Below, piece after piece: positions 44,863-53,602 of a stretch of DNA of 64,000 nucleotides. Every line of letters starts with the position of its first letter. Positions within the stretch are counted from its first letter, which is position 1. Source of the stretch: Eubacterium callanderi (lineage in GTDB: Bacteria > Bacillota > Clostridia > Eubacteriales > Eubacteriaceae); the NCBI RefSeq assembly GCF_900142645.1, contig NZ_FRBP01000004.1:92038-156037 (forward strand), written 5' to 3'. The notes beneath the pieces were generated by a model. It did no database searches. It saw nothing but the letters and a program-made list of their open reading frames with translations, and was not told the DNA's origin. The position numbers and the translations under genes are program-made.

Positions 44863-45595
44863 GTCTGGATTTAAGGCAGGGGTGAAGATACTGCTCAGAG
44901 AGACACTGTTTCTGCCAAACGGTGTCTGTCCGGTGTGCGGCAAGGTACTTTTCAGAACAGAAAGCTATCTGTGTGAGCGCTGTGCACAGTCGCTGCCGAG
45001 AGTAACCATGCCTTCCTGCAAATATTGTGGAAAACCGCTGCCCGAAAAGGGACTGGATTTCTGCGGGGACTGCGGACCGCTGAAAGATCCAGTGCTGGCA
45101 GGCGGGGCAGTATGGCTGCATTACAGCGGCTCAGGACAAAGGCTGGTACACAGCCTGAAGTTTGGGCATCTCCCTCAGCTTGGCAGCTGGATCGGCCGGC
45201 AGATGGCTGAAGCCGTGAGGGAAAAGGACTGGGCGGGAAAGCTGGAACTGGTGGTGGCGGTTCCCCTGCATGAAAAACGCCTGGAGGAACGCGGCTATAA
45301 CCAGAGCAGCTACCTGGCAGAGGGGCTGGCAGGCGCCCTGAACCTGCCCTATAAAAGAAAAGTACTGAAGCGTCTTTATGACACACCCCATCAGATCGGT
45401 CTGAGCCGTGAGGAGCGCCTGATAAACCTGACCGGCGCTTTCGATGTTCTGGAGAAAAAGGCTGTGTCCGGAAAGACTGTGCTGCTGGTAGATGATGTCA
45501 ATACGACAGGCTCTACCCTGCGGGAGTGCGCCGAGGTGCTGAAGCGGGCAGGGGCAAGAGCCGTGTATGCAGCCGCCTGTGCCGGAGCCCAATAG
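44855..45595 (+). CDS. comF: ComF family protein (phosphoribosyltransferase-like)
   Basis: A 246-residue protein with an N-terminal zinc ribbon, CPVCGKVLF, then CERCAQSLP, CKYCGKPLP and CGDCGP, and a phosphoribosyltransferase domain with the PRPP loop VLLVDDVNTTGSTL near residue 208. In transformable Firmicutes ComF helps uptake or processing of single-stranded DNA. The partners comFA/comEC are not in the window. ATG 44855 follows ATGGAGAGCTCA, and the gene overlaps the end of recD2, which links it to DNA metabolism. The frame is open upstream, but the family starts near this site. Confidence 0.9.
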   Translation: MSESGFKAGVKILLRETLFLPNGVCPVCGKVLFRTESYLCERCAQSLPRVTMPSCKYCGKPLPEKGLDFCGDCGPLKDPVLAGGAVWLHYSGSGQRLVHSLKFGHLPQLGSWIGRQMAEAVREKDWAGKLELVVAVPLHEKRLEERGYNQSSYLAEGLAGALNLPYKRKVLKRLYDTPHQIGLSREERLINLTGAFDVLEKKAVSGKTVLLVDDVNTTGSTLRECAEVLKRAGARAVYAAACAGAQ

Positions 45596-45697
45596 GAGCA
45601 GGCAGCGGTTTGGCCGCCCAAAGATATTGAAGTTTTCATTGCGAATGTTTTCAACTTCTTATATAATAGAGCTAGTGAAACACAGGGGGATGATAAA

Positions 45698-46483
45698 ATG
45701 ATTGATATGCATAACCACGTATTATACGGTGTTGACGATGGAGCCCAGAGCATTGAGGACAGTGTCGAGATGCTTTTTAAGGCGAAAGAGATTGGCTTTT
45801 CAGGCGTTGTCTTAACGCCGCACTACATGTGCTATCAGAACTTTACCTCACCTGTAGCAGAAAATAAAAAACGATACGAAACCCTGAAAAAAATACTGGC
45901 GCGCGCAGGCCTGGAGCTGGATTTATATCTCGGCAGCGAGCTTTTATATGAGTATAAGCTGGTCGATTTAATCGATAAAGAAGAATTTACCACCCTGGCC
46001 GGCACCCCGTGGTTTCTTGTGGAGACAATCCGGCACGGTGGTACAGCCACCGGCGTTCAGAACTTTATGCACAAACTTAAGGAAAAAGGTTATAAGGCTA
46101 TTTTAGCCCACCCCGAACGCTATGATTTTGTACAGGAGGACCCCAACGTGCTTCTGGATTTTATGAAAAGCGGCGTCCTGATCCAGTGCAATTATCTGAG
46201 TCTTGTCGGGTATTACGGCGAGCCTTCCAGACACACCCTTGAGATTTTACTCAAGCACCATATGGTGCAGCTCATGGGGAGCGACGCGCATCAGGTGGAG
46301 GGCTATGAGCGTTATCCCGAGGCCAGAGCGGCAGGCGTTTCCCTTGTCGGGGAGGAAGAATGGAACCGGATTATGTGCCGTAATCCAGAGCTCTTGATCA
46401 AGAATGAAGGCGGCATCGCCGTCAATCCAATCCCCTGCACAGAAGAAGTGAAGAGCAGCGTCATTGGGAGAACCTTTTTTTAA
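45698..46483 (+). CDS. CpsB/CapC-type tyrosine-protein phosphatase (YwqE-like, PHP fold)
   Basis: A metal-dependent PHP-superfamily phosphatase that dephosphorylates bacterial tyrosine kinases controlling capsule or EPS synthesis. The metal ligands are visible in MIDMHNHVLYGVDDGAQ (residues 1-17), LTPHY near 45, GSELLYEY near 88, AHPERYD near 150 and GSDAHQVEGY near 196. At 261 residues it has the usual size. No kinase (CpsD/EpsB) or glycosyltransferase gene is nearby. It is a single-gene transcript ended by a terminator. Confidence 0.85.
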   Translation: MIDMHNHVLYGVDDGAQSIEDSVEMLFKAKEIGFSGVVLTPHYMCYQNFTSPVAENKKRYETLKKILARAGLELDLYLGSELLYEYKLVDLIDKEEFTTLAGTPWFLVETIRHGGTATGVQNFMHKLKEKGYKAILAHPERYDFVQEDPNVLLDFMKSGVLIQCNYLSLVGYYGEPSRHTLEILLKHHMVQLMGSDAHQVEGYERYPEARAAGVSLVGEEEWNRIMCRNPELLIKNEGGIAVNPIPCTEEVKSSVIGRTFF

Positions 46484-46493
46484 TCCATACAAT

Positions 46494-46528
46494 AAAAGCC
46501 AATCCTGTTAAAAGGAATGGCTTTTTTT
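46494..46528 (+). terminator. Rho-independent terminator
   Basis: AAAAGCCA (46495-46502) pairs with TGGCTTTT (46518-46525), with an inner CCT/AGG pair around a short loop. Further T residues follow. Confidence 0.75.
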
Positions 46529-46594
46529 AATGTTATCGTCAGCTTTAGTATGGTATAATAATACGGATACCCTTTGGAAGGAACGAGTAAAAGA

Positions 46595-47503
46595 ATGAAT
46601 AAAGAAATGATCAAGAATAAATTAATGGATGTCATTGCAGCAGAAAGGATTTTATGCGATGAACCCATGAAAAACCATATTTCCTTTAAGGTAGGAGGAC
46701 CGGCGGATTTTTTGGTGGTGCCCGAGAGCTGTGAGGAATTTATAAACGTATTGGCTTGCTGCCGTAAAAACAATCTCCCTTTTTATGTAATGGGCAACGG
46801 GACCAATCTTTTAGTCAGGGATAACGGCTATCGCGGTGTCATGATAAAAACCCGTCAGCTTTGCAGGATCACTGTAGGGGATACCGGTATCAGCGCTGAG
46901 CCTGGCTCACTGCTCAAAGATGTTGCCCAAGCGGCTCTTGAAGGATGTCTGACAGGCATGGAGTTTGCCTCTGGAATCCCAGGCTCACTGGGAGGGGCTG
47001 TTGTTATGAATGCAGGCGCCTACGACGGCGAAATGAAGGATATTATCCGTTCTATCGAGGTTGTGACAGAGAGCGGCGAAATCCTTGAGCTTCCCATCGA
47101 TGAGTGCCGAATGGGCTATCGAAAAAGCATTGTTCAGGAAAATCCCTGGTTTGTCACAGGTGTAAATCTGTTGTTAAGAAAAGGGGACTACAATACCATT
47201 AAGGCAAAGATGGATGACCTGAACGAGCGCAGAAGGAGCAAGCAGCCTCTGGAATACCCCAGCGCAGGCAGCACCTTCAGACGCCCAGAGGGATATTTTG
47301 CCGGAAAACTGGTTCAGGACTGCGGATTTAAAGGTTACTGTGTCGGCGGCGCCCAGGTATCCGAAAAGCACAGCGGCTTTGTCATCAACAAGGATAACGC
47401 CACAGCCGACGATATCATCACCCTGATTCAGACCATTCAAAAGAAAGTAAAACAGGACTACGGTGTGGATATGCGCACCGAAGTAATTATGATAGGAGAA
47501 TAA
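46595..47503 (+). CDS. murB: UDP-N-acetylmuramate dehydrogenase
   Basis: Flavoenzyme that reduces UDP-GlcNAc-enolpyruvate to UDP-MurNAc, the second committed step of peptidoglycan synthesis. FAD-binding blocks are VMGNGTNLLV and GIPGSLGGAVVMNAGAYDGE. The catalytic Ser is in SAGSTFRRPEGYFAG, and the final Glu is in the C-terminal DMRTEVIMIGE. At 302 residues it is the short type II form. ATG 46595 is chosen over 46574 because it follows the GGAAGGAACG ribosome site. The stop overlaps the next start (TAATG). Confidence 0.95.
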   Translation: MNKEMIKNKLMDVIAAERILCDEPMKNHISFKVGGPADFLVVPESCEEFINVLACCRKNNLPFYVMGNGTNLLVRDNGYRGVMIKTRQLCRITVGDTGISAEPGSLLKDVAQAALEGCLTGMEFASGIPGSLGGAVVMNAGAYDGEMKDIIRSIEVVTESGEILELPIDECRMGYRKSIVQENPWFVTGVNLLLRKGDYNTIKAKMDDLNERRRSKQPLEYPSAGSTFRRPEGYFAGKLVQDCGFKGYCVGGAQVSEKHSGFVINKDNATADDIITLIQTIQKKVKQDYGVDMRTEVIMIGE

Positions 47504-48234
47504 TGAAGCTACTCTGCGATATGCACACCCACACTACCTACAGCCATGGCAAAAATACCATTGAGGAAATGGTAGAGCAGGCACGTGCACTCGGCCTCAG
47601 GGCAATCGTAATTTCAGACCACGGCAGAAGCCACCCCATGTTTGGAGTGCGCAGAAAAAATTTCGAGAAAATGCGCCGGGAAATTGACGCGCTCAATGAA
47701 AAATACAATGATATTGAGATTTACCTTTCAGTGGAGTCCAATATCACCGGAGCGGACGGCAGCATTGATATCGGAAAAGAGGAGCGTCAGTACTGCGACT
47801 GGATCTATGCCGGATACCATTACGGCTACATACCAGCCAGCGTAAAGGACGTTTTTCGCTTTGCCATCCGAAATTATCTGACCGTGGTTTTCCCGTTTAT
47901 GAAGGAAAAAACACGGAAGGTCAATACCAGAACCTATCTGGAAATGATGGACCGCTACGAGCTTAAGATGATTACCCATCCTGGAGATAAGCTGCCAGTG
48001 GACATTGAGCCTATTGCCAAAAAGGCGGCTGAGAAGGGCGTTATCCTGGAGATTAACCCAAGGCACAGTCATCTCAACAGCGAGGAACTCAAGATCGCTT
48101 TGAAGTACAATGTACGGTTTGCTGTCAACAGCGATGCTCACAGTGTCCAGGCTCTCGGACAGGTACAGGGGGCAGCGGCCATCATAAAAAAAGCCGGCGT
48201 TCCCTATGAACGCATTGTCAATATTGAAGAATAA
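47503..48234 (+). CDS. PHP-domain phosphoesterase (YcdX-like)
   Basis: A 243-residue metal-dependent hydrolase of the PHP superfamily. Metal ligands appear in CDMHTHTTYSHGKNT (residues 5-19), ISDHGRS near 37, YAGYHYG near 105, THPGD near 162 and NSDAHS near 212. The substrate is unknown; relatives include histidinol phosphatases and nucleases. It is translationally coupled to murB by a one-base overlap and followed 17 bases later by rapZ, so it belongs to the conserved murB-rapZ-yvcK-whiA block. A link to the cell envelope is an inference. Confidence 0.85.
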   Translation: MKLLCDMHTHTTYSHGKNTIEEMVEQARALGLRAIVISDHGRSHPMFGVRRKNFEKMRREIDALNEKYNDIEIYLSVESNITGADGSIDIGKEERQYCDWIYAGYHYGYIPASVKDVFRFAIRNYLTVVFPFMKEKTRKVNTRTYLEMMDRYELKMITHPGDKLPVDIEPIAKKAAEKGVILEINPRHSHLNSEELKIALKYNVRFAVNSDAHSVQALGQVQGAAAIIKKAGVPYERIVNIEE

Positions 48235-48251
48235 TACCTAAGGGAGAAATT

Positions 48252-49124
48252 ATGAAAACTATTATCGTCACAGGTTTATCAGGAGCAGGAAAATCACAGG
48301 CCATACAGATTTTAGAAGATCTGGGCTATTTTTGTGTCGATAATCTTCCGCCAAAACTGATTAAAACCTTTATCGAGCTGTGTGAGAATACCGGCGCTGA
48401 AATTGAGAAGCTGGCGCTGGTAACCGATATCCGCGGGGATATTTTCTCAGAAGCCTTTCAAAACTCCCTTATCAATTTTAAGGGCGGCAGCAGAGACATC
48501 GAAATGCTGTTTTTGGAGGCTGATGATGAAACGCTGATTACCCGCTATCAGGAATCAAGGAGAAAGCACCCCCTGACAGGCATTGCCGGAAGTCTTTCCG
48601 AATCCATTAAGCTGGAAAGAGAAAAGATGAGTACCTTCAGGCAGGAAGCGGACTATGTGATCAATACGACCGATATGAGCAACAAGGAGCTGAAGGCAAC
48701 ACTTGAAAAAATACTGCAATCGGAGACAAGTGAAGCCTTTACACAGATCAACGTCGCGTCCTTTGGCTTTAAATACGGGCTGCCAATGAGTGCAGATTTC
48801 GTTTTTGATGTCCGTTTTCTCCCAAACCCATTTTACAAAAAAGAACTCCGCAGCAAAACCGGTGAAGACCAGGAAGTACGCGATTATGTTATGTCCTTCG
48901 AGGAAGCGCGCGAATTCTATGAAAAGGTCGAGGACCTGATCGAATTCGTCATTCCCCAGTACAGAAAGGTCGGGAAGGAGCATCTGGAGGTTGCCTTTGG
49001 CTGCACTGGCGGCCAGCACCGCTCCGTCACCTTTGCTTACCTTATCGAAGAGGCTTTCCGGAAAAAAGGCTATCTGACCAAGATTAGCCACCGTGACATC
49101 ACAAAGGACCGGGAGGCCAATTAA
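48252..49124 (+). CDS. rapZ: RapZ/YvcJ family nucleotide-binding protein
   Basis: P-loop ATP/GTP-binding protein. Walker A GLSGAGKS is at residues 8-15, and the C-terminal sensor domain has FGCTGGQHRSVTF near 257. In enterobacteria RapZ guides RNase E to a small RNA of amino-sugar metabolism; in Bacillus (YvcJ) it affects competence. The length of 290 is normal. It is part of the conserved block with yvcK and whiA. RNase E is absent from most Clostridia, so the enterobacterial role should not be assumed. Confidence 0.94.
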   Translation: MKTIIVTGLSGAGKSQAIQILEDLGYFCVDNLPPKLIKTFIELCENTGAEIEKLALVTDIRGDIFSEAFQNSLINFKGGSRDIEMLFLEADDETLITRYQESRRKHPLTGIAGSLSESIKLEREKMSTFRQEADYVINTTDMSNKELKATLEKILQSETSEAFTQINVASFGFKYGLPMSADFVFDVRFLPNPFYKKELRSKTGEDQEVRDYVMSFEEAREFYEKVEDLIEFVIPQYRKVGKEHLEVAFGCTGGQHRSVTFAYLIEEAFRKKGYLTKISHRDITKDREAN

Positions 49125-49157
49125 AAAGCCTTATCCGATTATTAGGAGAAAAATATC

Positions 49158-50174
49158 ATGGAAATGAAAGAATATATCAGGGAGTTTACCCTGAAGGATA
49201 TTGTCACCGTCCGTAACCCAAAGGTGGTTGCACTGGGCGGCGGTACTGGCCTGTCCGTTATTCTGAGAGGCCTGAAAAAGTATACCAACCGTCTCACCGC
49301 CATTGTAACAGTGGGAGATGACGGCGGAAGCTCCGGGATGCTGCGGCAGGATCTGGGCATTTTACCGCCAGGCGATATAAGGAACTGTATTCTGGCGCTG
49401 GCCGACGATGAGAATGTTATGCAGTCTCTGTTCAATTACCGCTTTACCGAAGGCGGACTGGAGGGGCACAACTTTGGGAACCTGTTCCTGGCAGCCATGA
49501 ACGGTATCAGCAACGACTTCTACGACGCAGTTCGCCGCACCTCAGACGTCCTTCAGATTAAAGGCCGGGTACTGCCTGTCACCCTGGATGACATGACCCT
49601 GAACGCCAGCCTGGACAACGGTGAAACCGTCGCAGGCGAATCGCAGATACCAAAGGCGGCCTGCGAAAAGCACTGCCGGATCGAAAAAATCTTTCTGAAG
49701 CCAGACAAAATCGAACCTTTGGAGGAGACGCTCGAGGCCATCAAAATGGCGGACATTGTCATTATTGGGCCGGGAAGCCTTTATACAAGTGTTATTCCAA
49801 ATTTGCTTGTGGATGGAATCGAGTCCGCCATCAAGGAAAACAGAGGGCGCAAATTTTATGTGGGCAATATCATGACGCAGCCTGGGGAAACCGATGGCTA
49901 TACTCAGTGCGACCACGTCCGCGCCATTGAAGCGCACCTGAAAATAAAAGAGCGCAGGCTTTTTCAGTACTGTGTTTTTAACAGCGGGAATCTGCCCGAC
50001 TATGTGGCCAGGCAGTATCAAAAATATAACTCCGAAAAAGTGGAAATTGGCGAAATGCTGCCAGAATACCAGTATGTTACCGATGATTTTATCATCGTTG
50101 AAAATGGAAGAATCCGCCACGACGCGGACCTTCTGGCAAGACGAATTTTTGAAGCCTATGTAAACAGTAAATAA
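49158..50174 (+). CDS. yvcK: YvcK family protein (gluconeogenesis factor, CofD-like)
   Basis: A UDP-sugar-binding protein needed in Bacillus for growth on gluconeogenic carbon sources and for cell-wall shape. The nucleotide-binding motif ALGGGTGLSVILRGL is at residues 25-39, with TVGDDGGSSGMLR near 55-68. The later blocks GPGSLYTSVIPNL and NIMTQPGETDGYT are present. At 338 residues it is full length. It lies 33 bases after rapZ and 16 bases before whiA, in the usual order. Confidence 0.95.
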   Translation: MEMKEYIREFTLKDIVTVRNPKVVALGGGTGLSVILRGLKKYTNRLTAIVTVGDDGGSSGMLRQDLGILPPGDIRNCILALADDENVMQSLFNYRFTEGGLEGHNFGNLFLAAMNGISNDFYDAVRRTSDVLQIKGRVLPVTLDDMTLNASLDNGETVAGESQIPKAACEKHCRIEKIFLKPDKIEPLEETLEAIKMADIVIIGPGSLYTSVIPNLLVDGIESAIKENRGRKFYVGNIMTQPGETDGYTQCDHVRAIEAHLKIKERRLFQYCVFNSGNLPDYVARQYQKYNSEKVEIGEMLPEYQYVTDDFIIVENGRIRHDADLLARRIFEAYVNSK

Positions 50175-50190
50175 GGGAAGGAAGATTTGC

Positions 50191-51159
50191 GTGAGTTTTT
50201 CATCAATGATTAAAAAAGACCTCAGCGCCCTGGAGCCTGAATCCGATGGCTGCGCCCGCGCAGAGCTGTCCGGTATGATTGCCTCCACCGCGGTAATCGA
50301 GGTCGGTGAAAGATCCCGGATGTCCTTAAGCTTTAAAACAGAAAACCCGGCGGTGGCAGGACGGATTTTCAAGCTCATGAAAAGGCTGTATAGCATTGCG
50401 CCAGAGGTATTCATTAAAAAGACCAGAAAATTTAAGGAGCACCGCTACTACACCATTGCTCTTGAAGAAAATGAAAAGGTGCAAAAGGTTTTGAAGGATA
50501 CCCGTATCCTCAGGCATAACGCTAAAGGAAAAATTTTCTTTACTAATGAAGTGCCCGGCTTGTTTTTATCAAAGCAGCGCTATATTAAAAGCTATATCCG
50601 GGGCGTGTTTTTAGCCTGCGGTTCCATCTCAAATCCTGAGAAGACCTATCATCTGGAGCTGGTGTGCCGTCAGAAAACCTATCTGAACAGCCTTCGGGAG
50701 CTGATGGAGCAGTATGACATTAAAGCCAGCCTGATCACAAGAAAGGGAAGCGGTGTTCTCTACATGAAGGAAAGCGAGAGTGTCGCTGGATTTTTAAATG
50801 TCATCGGCGCCCACAAGGCGCTGCTGGAAATCGAAAATATTCGTATCATCAAAGAAATGCGGAACGGCGTCAACCGCCAGGTGAACTGCGAGACTGCCAA
50901 TATGAACAAGACAGCAGCGGCAGCCTACGAGCAGATCGACAATATTCTGCTGATCAAGGAAATGACAGGGCTGCATAAGCTCCCCAAAAACCTATTTGAG
51001 ATGGCGGAGGTCCGGCTGAATTATCCGGAGCTTACAATTAAGGAGCTGGGTGAAAAAATGGACCCGCCGGTAGGAAAATCCGGTGTTTATCACCGCTTAA
51101 AAAAGCTTAACCAGATGGCAGAGGAGCTTCGAAACAGCGGGGATAATCAGAAAGCTTAA
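50191..51159 (+). CDS. whiA: DNA-binding protein WhiA
   Basis: A fusion of a LAGLIDADG-homing-endonuclease-like domain (about residues 95-200, with YIRGVFLACGSISNPEKTYH) and a C-terminal helix-turn-helix (about 270-310, ELTIKELGEKMDPPVGKSGV). It acts in cell division and chromosome segregation in Bacillus and in sporulation septation in Streptomyces. The start is a GTG at 50191, supported by GGGAAGGAAG. The length of 322 is standard. It ends the murB-PHP-rapZ-yvcK-whiA block; the HPr-like crh that follows in Bacillus is missing here. Confidence 0.96.
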   Translation: MSFSSMIKKDLSALEPESDGCARAELSGMIASTAVIEVGERSRMSLSFKTENPAVAGRIFKLMKRLYSIAPEVFIKKTRKFKEHRYYTIALEENEKVQKVLKDTRILRHNAKGKIFFTNEVPGLFLSKQRYIKSYIRGVFLACGSISNPEKTYHLELVCRQKTYLNSLRELMEQYDIKASLITRKGSGVLYMKESESVAGFLNVIGAHKALLEIENIRIIKEMRNGVNRQVNCETANMNKTAAAAYEQIDNILLIKEMTGLHKLPKNLFEMAEVRLNYPELTIKELGEKMDPPVGKSGVYHRLKKLNQMAEELRNSGDNQKA

Positions 51160-51207
51160 GGAATAAAAGTTTTCAGTACCGCCTGTCCGTTATTCGATAC
51201 AAGGGAC

Positions 51208-51236
51208 TTGCTGCCCGGGAAAATAGTCATTATAAT
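51208..51236 (+). promoter_or_regulatory. Promoter of a candidate small RNA
   Basis: TTGCTG (51208-51213), a 17-base spacer and a perfect TATAAT (51231-51236) predict a start near 51243 in a region with no reading frame. Confidence 0.55.
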
Positions 51237-51242
51237 AAAAGT

Positions 51243-51390
51243 GAGCTTGTATTACCGCACAGAAAATTTCACTTTTCCAATCTCTCATTACCTACCTCAA
51301 ATTTCTTTTCTGTGCGGCTATATCTTTATCGGATTATAAAAATTAAGAGAGAAGCAGGACGCGAGCAGCCGCTCGGCCTGCTTTTTTGTT
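51243..51390 (+). ncRNA. Candidate small regulatory RNA
   Basis: About 148 bases between a good promoter (51208-51236) and a terminator (51352-51387) in the gap between whiA and the 5'-nucleotidase gene. The first structure is a perfect 12-bp stem, CCGCACAGAAAA (51255-51266) with TTTTCTGTGCGG (51306-51317). It closes a 39-base loop rich in pyrimidines that contains TTACCTACCTC (51289-51298), which could pair with purine-rich ribosome sites. A purine stretch AAGAGAGAAG follows near 51345 and could pair with TCTCTC in the loop. There is no matching RNA family that I know. It could also be a leader or the 3' end of the whiA transcript. Confidence 0.5.
51352..51388 (+). terminator. Terminator of the candidate small RNA
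   Basis: AAGCAGG (51352-51358) pairs with CCTGCTT (51377-51383), with an inner CGAGC/GCTCG stem (51362-51366 and 51371-51375). A run of six T follows. Confidence 0.75.
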
Positions 51391-51489
51391 TTGTGGTGAA
51401 AATTTACAAAGGGTTAACGGAGGAATTACCAGGGTACATTAAAAGAGTGATATAATGCCATTAAATTATACAGGAAAGAAGACCATCCT

Positions 51490-53427
51490 ATGAAACAAGA
51501 AAAACCCCTGATTATTTTAACTACCAATGATCTGCACGGTGCATTAGTAAGCGGCGCAGGCGTTGTTGGTGCAGACTATACAGCAGCTTTAAAAAGAGAC
51601 TATAAAGGCGCTCTTTTACTGGACGCCGGCGATGCCATCCAGGGCAGCGCCCTGGCAGCTTTAAGCAAAGGCCGAGATGTTATCGCGCTCATGAACGCAG
51701 CGGGCTACGATGCCATGGCCGCCGGGAACCATGAATTTGACTATGGGCTGGATACCCTGCTGACAGACGCGCGCCGCGCCGATTTTCCAATCCTTTCGGC
51801 CAACGGTTTCCGGGACGGAAAACCTGTTCTGGCCGGAGAAGCCTACCGCGGCGGTCATAAAATTAATAATGGGGCCTACATCCTGTTAAAGAGACAGGGT
51901 GTCAGCGTTGGTATCTTTGGCATAACAACGCCGGAAATAGCTAACGGGACAGGAGAGGCAGAGCCGAAGGAAGTACGTGGGATACACTTTAAAAGCCCGC
52001 TGACCACCAGCCGGGAAACTATCAAGAAATTAAAGGAGCTGGGGGCGGAAATTATCATCTGCCTGGCCCATCTCGGAATAGACCCGGGCAGCGCGCCAGA
52101 GAACCAGAGTGTTGGTCTGGCGGAAGCCCTGGGAGAAAACAGCGGGCTTGACATCATCATCGACGGACACAGCCATTCTGTCTTTGCCGAAAAAAGAATC
52201 AATGGGATTCTCCTGCAGCAAAGCGGAAGCGGAGCCCAGCGTATCGGAAAAATTATGATTGATCCTGTAACGCACAGCGCCAGAGGCAGCTTTTTAGAAG
52301 AAGAGACCATTAAAAAAAGCTGCAAACCGGATAAAAAGGTAACAGAGCTTGCAGACTTGCTGGTAAAGAGCCATTCGGCGAAACTGGCGCCAGTGGTGGC
52401 AAGGGTTCAGACAGCTCTTTGGGGAGGCACTGTCAATGGGATCAATGAGGCGCGGGTTGCCGAGACGAACCTGGGAGATGCGATTGCCGACGCCATGGCA
52501 GACGCGGCAAAGGAACGTTTTAAAAGCCAAATGACCGGCGCCTGTATTTTTGAAGACATGCCTGTCATTGCCCTGCATAACGGAGGCGGTATCCGCGCCA
52601 GCCTTCACCGCGGTCAGATAACAGCCGGAGACTGCCTGGATGTACTCCCCTTTGGCAACAGGCTGTATTTCAGAGAGGCGACACCCAGAATCCTGTATCA
52701 GGCTTTGGAAAATGGTGTAAGCCGTGTCAGGGGGCAGGACCCAGAGACCGGAAGAATCATTGGCGCTGGCGGCTGTTTCCCGCAGATTTCTGGTATGACC
52801 ATGGTCTACAGCCCTGACCGCCCCGTCGGAGAACGGGTGATGTCTGTAACGCTGGACTCCGGACAGCTCCTGGATCCTGAGGACGATAAAACGCCTGTGA
52901 TACTGGTTATCGACGAAGCGAAACTTGACGGCGGCGATGGTTATACCATGCTCATGCACCTTCCAGAACTCGGTGACGCTGGAATTTTAGAAACAGTTTT
53001 CAGAGACTGGCTTACCAAAATAACAGAGGAAAAAGGCGCAGTGGAAAGGCCCCCCTCCATCAGCCGGATACAAACAGCCGGGGTCTATCAGCCAAAGCGC
53101 TATGACGCGTGTGTTCATATTACACAAGGCAACAGGCCAGCTCCGGGAAAGCATATTGCCGGCTGTATTGATGGGGAAACGCACTTCCAGGCAATTTTGG
53201 AAAAAGACAGTATATTACATTTGAGGGGCCTGGCAGACGGACCTCATACCATCAGCATAGATGGCGGAGACGAAGTGCTGGTCAATAATTACAGCGGCGC
53301 AGGACTGGCTAAAGATGGCATAGCAGTAAGCGTCACCCTTAAAAAAAAGAGTGGTTGCCAGGAAAAAAATTGCAGAACCCGCAGAAGAACAGCCAGAAAA
53401 AAAGAAGGCACTTTGACCCAGCGCTAA
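51490..53427 (+). CDS. 5'-nucleotidase/2',3'-cyclic phosphodiesterase family protein, apparently cytosolic
   Basis: A 645-residue metallophosphoesterase. The N-terminal dimetal domain (about residues 8-300) shows LTTNDLHGALVSG, DAGDAIQGS, AAGNHEFDYG, CLAHLGID and IDGHSHS. The substrate-binding domain (about 320-530) has IALHNGGGIRASLHRGQI and VLVIDEAKLDGGDGYTML-like blocks. Relatives such as UshA and YfkN are exported and degrade nucleotides outside the cell. Here the N-terminus (MKQEKPLIILT) has no signal peptide. The last 100 residues form an extra beta domain, ending in a very basic Arg/Lys tail. Location and substrate are therefore uncertain. The ATG follows AGGAAAGAAGACC. Confidence 0.85.
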   Translation: MKQEKPLIILTTNDLHGALVSGAGVVGADYTAALKRDYKGALLLDAGDAIQGSALAALSKGRDVIALMNAAGYDAMAAGNHEFDYGLDTLLTDARRADFPILSANGFRDGKPVLAGEAYRGGHKINNGAYILLKRQGVSVGIFGITTPEIANGTGEAEPKEVRGIHFKSPLTTSRETIKKLKELGAEIIICLAHLGIDPGSAPENQSVGLAEALGENSGLDIIIDGHSHSVFAEKRINGILLQQSGSGAQRIGKIMIDPVTHSARGSFLEEETIKKSCKPDKKVTELADLLVKSHSAKLAPVVARVQTALWGGTVNGINEARVAETNLGDAIADAMADAAKERFKSQMTGACIFEDMPVIALHNGGGIRASLHRGQITAGDCLDVLPFGNRLYFREATPRILYQALENGVSRVRGQDPETGRIIGAGGCFPQISGMTMVYSPDRPVGERVMSVTLDSGQLLDPEDDKTPVILVIDEAKLDGGDGYTMLMHLPELGDAGILETVFRDWLTKITEEKGAVERPPSISRIQTAGVYQPKRYDACVHITQGNRPAPGKHIAGCIDGETHFQAILEKDSILHLRGLADGPHTISIDGGDEVLVNNYSGAGLAKDGIAVSVTLKKKSGCQEKNCRTRRRTARKKEGTLTQR

Positions 53428-53602
53428 AATAAACAACCAGGATACTTTTCTTAAACAAAAGAAAAGACTTCTTTAAACAAAAAGTTGATACCGTTATCTA
53501 TGGGGTTATTTTGAGCAGAAAGGTTGAAAAAATCAGGCATTAAAGTTAAGATGGAAACAGAACAAAAAAATTGGTTATTAATTCTGAAAGGAAATCAATA
53601 AA

